The notes under the pieces are model-generated. The model ran no database searches and had not been told where the DNA came from. It worked only from the letters and a program-made list of their open reading frames with translations. Shown piece by piece: positions 5,637 through 9,088 of a stretch of 9,088 bases of DNA. The DNA comes from Candidatus Rifleibacteriota bacterium (lineage in GTDB: Bacteria; Vulcanimicrobiota; Xenobia; Xenobiales; Xenobiaceae), in assembly GCA_900772775.1 (NCBI GenBank), contig CAAGRW010000086.1:1-9088 (forward strand). Reading direction: 5' to 3'. The first letter of the stretch is position 1; every line of letters begins with the position of its first letter. The position numbers and the translations under genes were made by a program.

Positions 5637-7901
5637 ATGGTGGAAGTTATCAAAAAGGGCGCTTACTTAGTAGACGGTCAGATAATCTACGCAGACCAAG
5701 CTCAAGGAATGGCTGCCCCGGATGAAGCTCGCGAGAAAACTATCGCCTATTCTATCTTGAGGCACCACAACGTCAGTTCAGATCCTAAGCATCTGAGAAT
5801 AAAATTTGACGCCCTTATCTCCCACGACATTACCTTTGTAGGCATTATCCAAACGGCTAAAGCCTCCGGTCTCAAAGAATTCCCCGTTCCCTACGCTATG
5901 ACCAACTGTCACAACAGTCTCTGCGCTGTCGGTGGCACTATTAACGAAGACGACCACGCCTTCGGTCTCTCTGCAGCCAAAAAATATGGCGGTATCTATG
6001 TACCGGCCAACCAAGCCGTAATTCACCAATACGCCCGCGAGCGCTTGGCTGGCTGCGGCAAAATGATCTTAGGCTCTGATAGCCATACCCGCTACGGCTC
6101 CTACGGTACTATGGGCGTAGGCGAAGGCGGTGGCGAATTGGTCAAGCAATTGCTTAAGAATACCTACGACGTAGCCGCTCCCCAAGTAGTTTTGGTTTAC
6201 CTTGACGGCAAACTTAAAAAAGGCGTCGGCCCTCAAGATGTAGCCATTGCTTTAGTAGGCGCTACTTTCCCCAACGGCGATGTAAAAAATAAAGTTTTGG
6301 AATTTGTAGGCCCCGGCGTCAAAACTCTCAGCAACGACTTGAGAATCGGTATCGACGTTATGACAACCGAAACTTCCTGCCTCTCTTCTATCTGGGAAAC
6401 TGACGAAACTACTAAAGAATTTTACGAAATAGTCGGCCGTCCCGAAGATTATAAAGAGCTTAAACCCGGCAACGGCGCCTATTACGATATGGTTGTTCAT
6501 ATCGACTTGAGCAAGATCGAATCTATGATCGCTCTGCCTTTCCATCCCTCCAAAGCTTACACTATTCACGAATTGCAAGCCGATCCGGAAGGCATCTTCA
6601 CCAAGATTGAAGCTGATTGCAACAAGCAATTGGGTGGCAAAGTCACTCTCGACTTGCACCATTGCATAAATGAAGATGGCAAAGTAACTTGTGATCAGGG
6701 CGTAATCGTAGGTTGCTCCGGCGGTATGTACGAAAATATCGTAGAAGCGGCAGCAATTCTCAAAGATCAAAGCATTGGCAATGGCTACTTTGACATGAGC
6801 GTCTATCCTTCTTCTATGCCTATTGGCTTAGCTATTACTAAAGACGGTACCGCCGCTACCTTGATGGAAGCTGGTTGTGTAATTAAACCCGCTTTCTGTG
6901 GCCCTTGCTTTGGTGCGGGCGACACTCCCGCCAACAACGCTTTATCTATCCGCCACGCTACTCGCAACTTCGCCAACCGCGAAGGATCCAAGCCCGGCAA
7001 TGGCCAGATTTCTGCCGTAGCTTTGATGGACGCTCGCTCTATTGCCGCTACCGCAGCTAATAAGGGCGTACTTACTGCCGCCACCGACTTTGACTATGTT
7101 GAACCTACTCCCGAGCAACTTAAATACCACTTCGACGGCAGTGTCTATGCTAAACGTTGCTACGAAGGCTTCGGCAAGGCCGATCCTACCGCCGAGTTGC
7201 GTTATGGTCCCAACATTAAAGACTGGCCCCATATGCCCGCTTTAGAGGATGATCTTTTAGTAAAACTTTGCGCCGTTATTCATGACGATGTGACTACCAC
7301 CGACGAGCTGATTCCTTCTGGTGAAACTTCTTCTTATCGCTCCAACCCTATCGGCCTTTCCGAATTTGCTCTTTCCCGCCGCGTCCCCGAATACGTAGGT
7401 CGATCCAAGCAAGTCAGAGCTTTGGAAGAAGCCAAATTGGCTGGCGAAAAACCAGAAGAAGCTGTGAATATTTTGGCTAAAGTCGGCGGCGATTTAGCCA
7501 AAACAACTATCGGTTCTTGCGTCTTTGCTCACCGTCCCGGTGATGGCTCAGCTCGCGAACAAGCTGCTTCTTGCCAAAAAGTGTTGGGCGGTTTCGCTAA
7601 TATTTGCTACGAATATGCCACCAAGCGTTATCGCAGCAATTGTATTAACTGGGGTATCGTGCCCTTTACTATGGATAAGAACGTGCCTTTCAACTACGAA
7701 GACGGCGACTATGTTTACATTCCCGGCGTTAAAGAAGGTATCCTTAAAGGCCAAGAAGAGTTCGAAGCCAAGGTTATCCGCAAAGACGGCTCTGTCCACG
7801 ATCTCAAATTAGAGTGTAAAGGCCTTACCGAAGATGAAAAGCTCATCCTCAAGGAAGGCTGCCTGATGAATTACTACGCTGCCGGTTATGGCAAAGCCTA
7901 G
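5637..7901 (+). CDS. Aconitase-family hydratase (YbhJ-type, probable aconitate hydratase)
   Basis: A 754-residue member of the aconitase superfamily, expected to interconvert citrate and isocitrate (EC 4.2.1.3) with a [4Fe-4S] cluster. Length and sequence resemble the YbhJ-type putative hydratases rather than AcnA or AcnB. Three cysteines fit the cluster ligands: Cys360 in VIVGCSGG, and Cys421 and Cys424 in FCGPCFGAG. GSDSHTRYG at 146-154 matches the aconitase DSHT motif. Arg443 and Arg448 in TRNFANRE have the same spacing as the substrate-binding Arg447/Arg452 of mitochondrial aconitase. GDGSARE at 635-641 in the C-terminal swivel domain corresponds to GEGSSRE there, keeping the catalytic serine and arginine but replacing the second serine with alanine. 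The canonical GSCTN around the first ligand is GCSGG here. Substrate is inferred from the neighbours; another hydroxy-acid hydratase activity is possible. The isocitrate dehydrogenase gene follows 36 nt later with no terminator between. Confidence 0.88.
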   Translation: MVEVIKKGAYLVDGQIIYADQAQGMAAPDEAREKTIAYSILRHHNVSSDPKHLRIKFDALISHDITFVGIIQTAKASGLKEFPVPYAMTNCHNSLCAVGGTINEDDHAFGLSAAKKYGGIYVPANQAVIHQYARERLAGCGKMILGSDSHTRYGSYGTMGVGEGGGELVKQLLKNTYDVAAPQVVLVYLDGKLKKGVGPQDVAIALVGATFPNGDVKNKVLEFVGPGVKTLSNDLRIGIDVMTTETSCLSSIWETDETTKEFYEIVGRPEDYKELKPGNGAYYDMVVHIDLSKIESMIALPFHPSKAYTIHELQADPEGIFTKIEADCNKQLGGKVTLDLHHCINEDGKVTCDQGVIVGCSGGMYENIVEAAAILKDQSIGNGYFDMSVYPSSMPIGLAITKDGTAATLMEAGCVIKPAFCGPCFGAGDTPANNALSIRHATRNFANREGSKPGNGQISAVALMDARSIAATAANKGVLTAATDFDYVEPTPEQLKYHFDGSVYAKRCYEGFGKADPTAELRYGPNIKDWPHMPALEDDLLVKLCAVIHDDVTTTDELIPSGETSSYRSNPIGLSEFALSRRVPEYVGRSKQVRALEEAKLAGEKPEEAVNILAKVGGDLAKTTIGSCVFAHRPGDGSAREQAASCQKVLGGFANICYEYATKRYRSNCINWGIVPFTMDKNVPFNYEDGDYVYIPGVKEGILKGQEEFEAKVIRKDGSVHDLKLECKGLTEDEKLILKEGCLMNYYAAGYGKA

Positions 7902-7937
7902 GTTATAAAAGCAATACTGTTCAAGGAGAAACAAAAC

Positions 7938-9088
7938 GTGACTAAGATCCAAATGGCCACTCCTCTGGTTGAGATGGATGGCGATGAGATGACCCGCATT
8001 CTTTGGCAAATGATCAAAGATAAGCTTATCCTTCCTTACGTCGATCTTAAAACTGAGTATTACGACCTCGGTTTGCTCAATCGCAACGCTACCAAAGACC
8101 AGGTAACTGTCGATTCCGCCAAAGCTACCAAAAAGTATGGCGTAGCCGTAAAGTGCGCTACCATCACTCCCAACAAACAGCGTATGCAAGAGTATCCTCA
8201 GCTCACCGAGATGTGGAAATCTCCCAATGGCACTATCCGTTCTATTTTGGACGGCACGGTCTTCCGCGTACCTATTGTCATTCCGGCTATTAAGGCTGTA
8301 GTAAAAAACTGGCAAAAGCCCATTACTATTGCCCGTCATGCTTATGGCGACGTATACAAATCAGTAGATATGTATACTCACGAGCCCGGCGAATGCACCA
8401 TGACTTTCAAGGGCGTCAGTGGCGAAGAGAAAACTTTATTGGTACAAAAAGTAGATGGCCCGGCCATTTGGCAAGGTGCTCACAATAAAGAAAAATCGAT
8501 TCGTTCTTTTGCTAAGTCTTGCTTCCAGTACGCTATCGATACGAAACAAGATCTTTGGTTCTCTACCAAAGACACTATTGCCAAAATCTACGACGGCGCT
8601 TTCAAAACTATTTTCGAAGAAGAATTCGAAAATTACAAAGCTAAGTTCGAAGAATTAGGCATCACCTATTTCTATACTTTGATCGACGACGCCGTAGCTC
8701 GCGTTATTCGCTCTCAAGGTGGCTTTATTTGGGCTTGTAAGAATTACGACGGCGACGTAATGTCCGATATGGTTTCTACCGCCTTCGGATCTTTGGCTAT
8801 GATGACTTCTGTTTTGATTGCTCCCGACGGTACTACCGAATACGAAGCTGCTCACGGTACAGTCACCAGACATTACTATCGCCACCTTAAAGGCGAAGCT
8901 ACTTCTACCAACCCTATGGCTACTATTTTTGCTTGGTCTGGCGCCTTGAAAAAACGCGGCGAACTGGACAAGTTGCCTGAATTGGTAGCTTTTGGCCAAA
9001 AATTAGAAGAAGCTTGCTTCGAAACTCTCAATGATGGCATTATGACTAAAGACTTAGTCAACTTAGTTGAACCTGGCTTTAAGGCTAC
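7938..9088 (+). CDS. icd: NADP-dependent isocitrate dehydrogenase, type II (3' end beyond window)
   Basis: This enzyme (EC 1.1.1.42) oxidatively decarboxylates isocitrate to 2-oxoglutarate, or the reverse. The visible 383 residues closely resemble eukaryotic cytosolic IDH1 along their whole length, not the E. coli-type Icd. Key stretches are VEMDGDEMTR at 11-20, KCATITPNKQR at 72-82, MWKSPNGTIR at 92-101, ARHAYGD at 132-138 (Arg133 matches human Arg132), STKDTI at 209-214 (Lys211 matches Lys212), WACKNYDGDVMSD at 265-277 (Asp273 and Asp277 match metal ligands Asp275 and Asp279) and AAHGTVTRHY at 304-313. Arg311 and His312 correspond to human Arg314 and His315, which contact the NADP 2'-phosphate, so NADP specificity is expected. 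The GTG start at 7938 has AAGGAG at 7923-7928, 9 nt upstream. Against the 414-residue human enzyme, roughly 20-30 residues are missing only because the window ends. Confidence 0.96.
   Translation, partial: MTKIQMATPLVEMDGDEMTRILWQMIKDKLILPYVDLKTEYYDLGLLNRNATKDQVTVDSAKATKKYGVAVKCATITPNKQRMQEYPQLTEMWKSPNGTIRSILDGTVFRVPIVIPAIKAVVKNWQKPITIARHAYGDVYKSVDMYTHEPGECTMTFKGVSGEEKTLLVQKVDGPAIWQGAHNKEKSIRSFAKSCFQYAIDTKQDLWFSTKDTIAKIYDGAFKTIFEEEFENYKAKFEELGITYFYTLIDDAVARVIRSQGGFIWACKNYDGDVMSDMVSTAFGSLAMMTSVLIAPDGTTEYEAAHGTVTRHYYRHLKGEATSTNPMATIFAWSGALKKRGELDKLPELVAFGQKLEEACFETLNDGIMTKDLVNLVEPGFKA

Noticed and set aside
6252..6770. Reverse-strand open frame of 172 codons inside the aconitase gene
   Set aside because: It lies wholly antisense to a conserved enzyme gene, and I see neither a recognisable family nor a supporting start signal.
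7902..7937. Possible separate promoter or terminator between the aconitase gene and icd
   Set aside because: The 36-nt gap has no hairpin and only the ribosome binding site stands out, so co-transcription is the simpler reading.
7809..8339. Reverse-strand open frame of 176 codons spanning the aconitase end and icd start
   Set aside because: It is antisense to two well-identified genes and to the gap between them, and its product matches nothing known to me. It is explained by the codon bias of the forward genes.

Overview
The window carries a near-complete citrate-handling locus on the + strand from a low-to-mid GC, Gram-positive-lineage (Firmicutes-like) anaerobe. Strong AAGGAGG-type ribosome binding sites, frequent GTG/TTG starts and protein sequences typical of anaerobic citrate fermenters suggest this. 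A Negativicutes or Clostridia host is my guess from sequence flavour only, and nothing in the window proves the genus.

Layout: positions 1-233 are a gene-poor leader. It holds a weak promoter-like pair and two overlapping hairpins that cannot form together. Next come six tightly packed genes for citrate lyase and its maturation: citD (acyl carrier gamma subunit), citE (beta), citF (alpha), citX (prosthetic-group transferase), citC (acetate:citrate lyase ligase) and citG (prosthetic-group precursor synthase). Neighbouring genes overlap or are at most 25 nt apart, so they very probably form one transcription unit. After a 117-nt gap with an inverted repeat come a YbhJ-type aconitase/hydratase and, 36 nt later, a eukaryotic-like (type II) NADP-dependent isocitrate dehydrogenase. 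The latter is cut by the right edge of the window.

How the genes work together: CitG makes the triphosphoribosyl-dephospho-CoA precursor, CitX attaches it to Ser14 of CitD, and CitC acetylates its thiol. CitF then exchanges acetyl for citryl on the carrier, and CitE cleaves citryl-carrier to oxaloacetate and acetyl-carrier. The adjacent aconitase and isocitrate dehydrogenase connect citrate to 2-oxoglutarate. The locus therefore joins two fates of citrate: cleavage to acetate plus oxaloacetate, and conversion to 2-oxoglutarate/glutamate. It could equally run from 2-oxoglutarate back to citrate and then to cleavage. No citrate synthase, citrate transporter, oxaloacetate decarboxylase or regulator lies in the window.

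All reading frames look intact. I see no mobile element, tRNA, rRNA or CRISPR array. The most notable points are the cit-acn-icd linkage, the non-canonical aconitase, the citC position after citX, an insertion in CitG, and the candidate regulatory structures ahead of citD and ahead of the aconitase.
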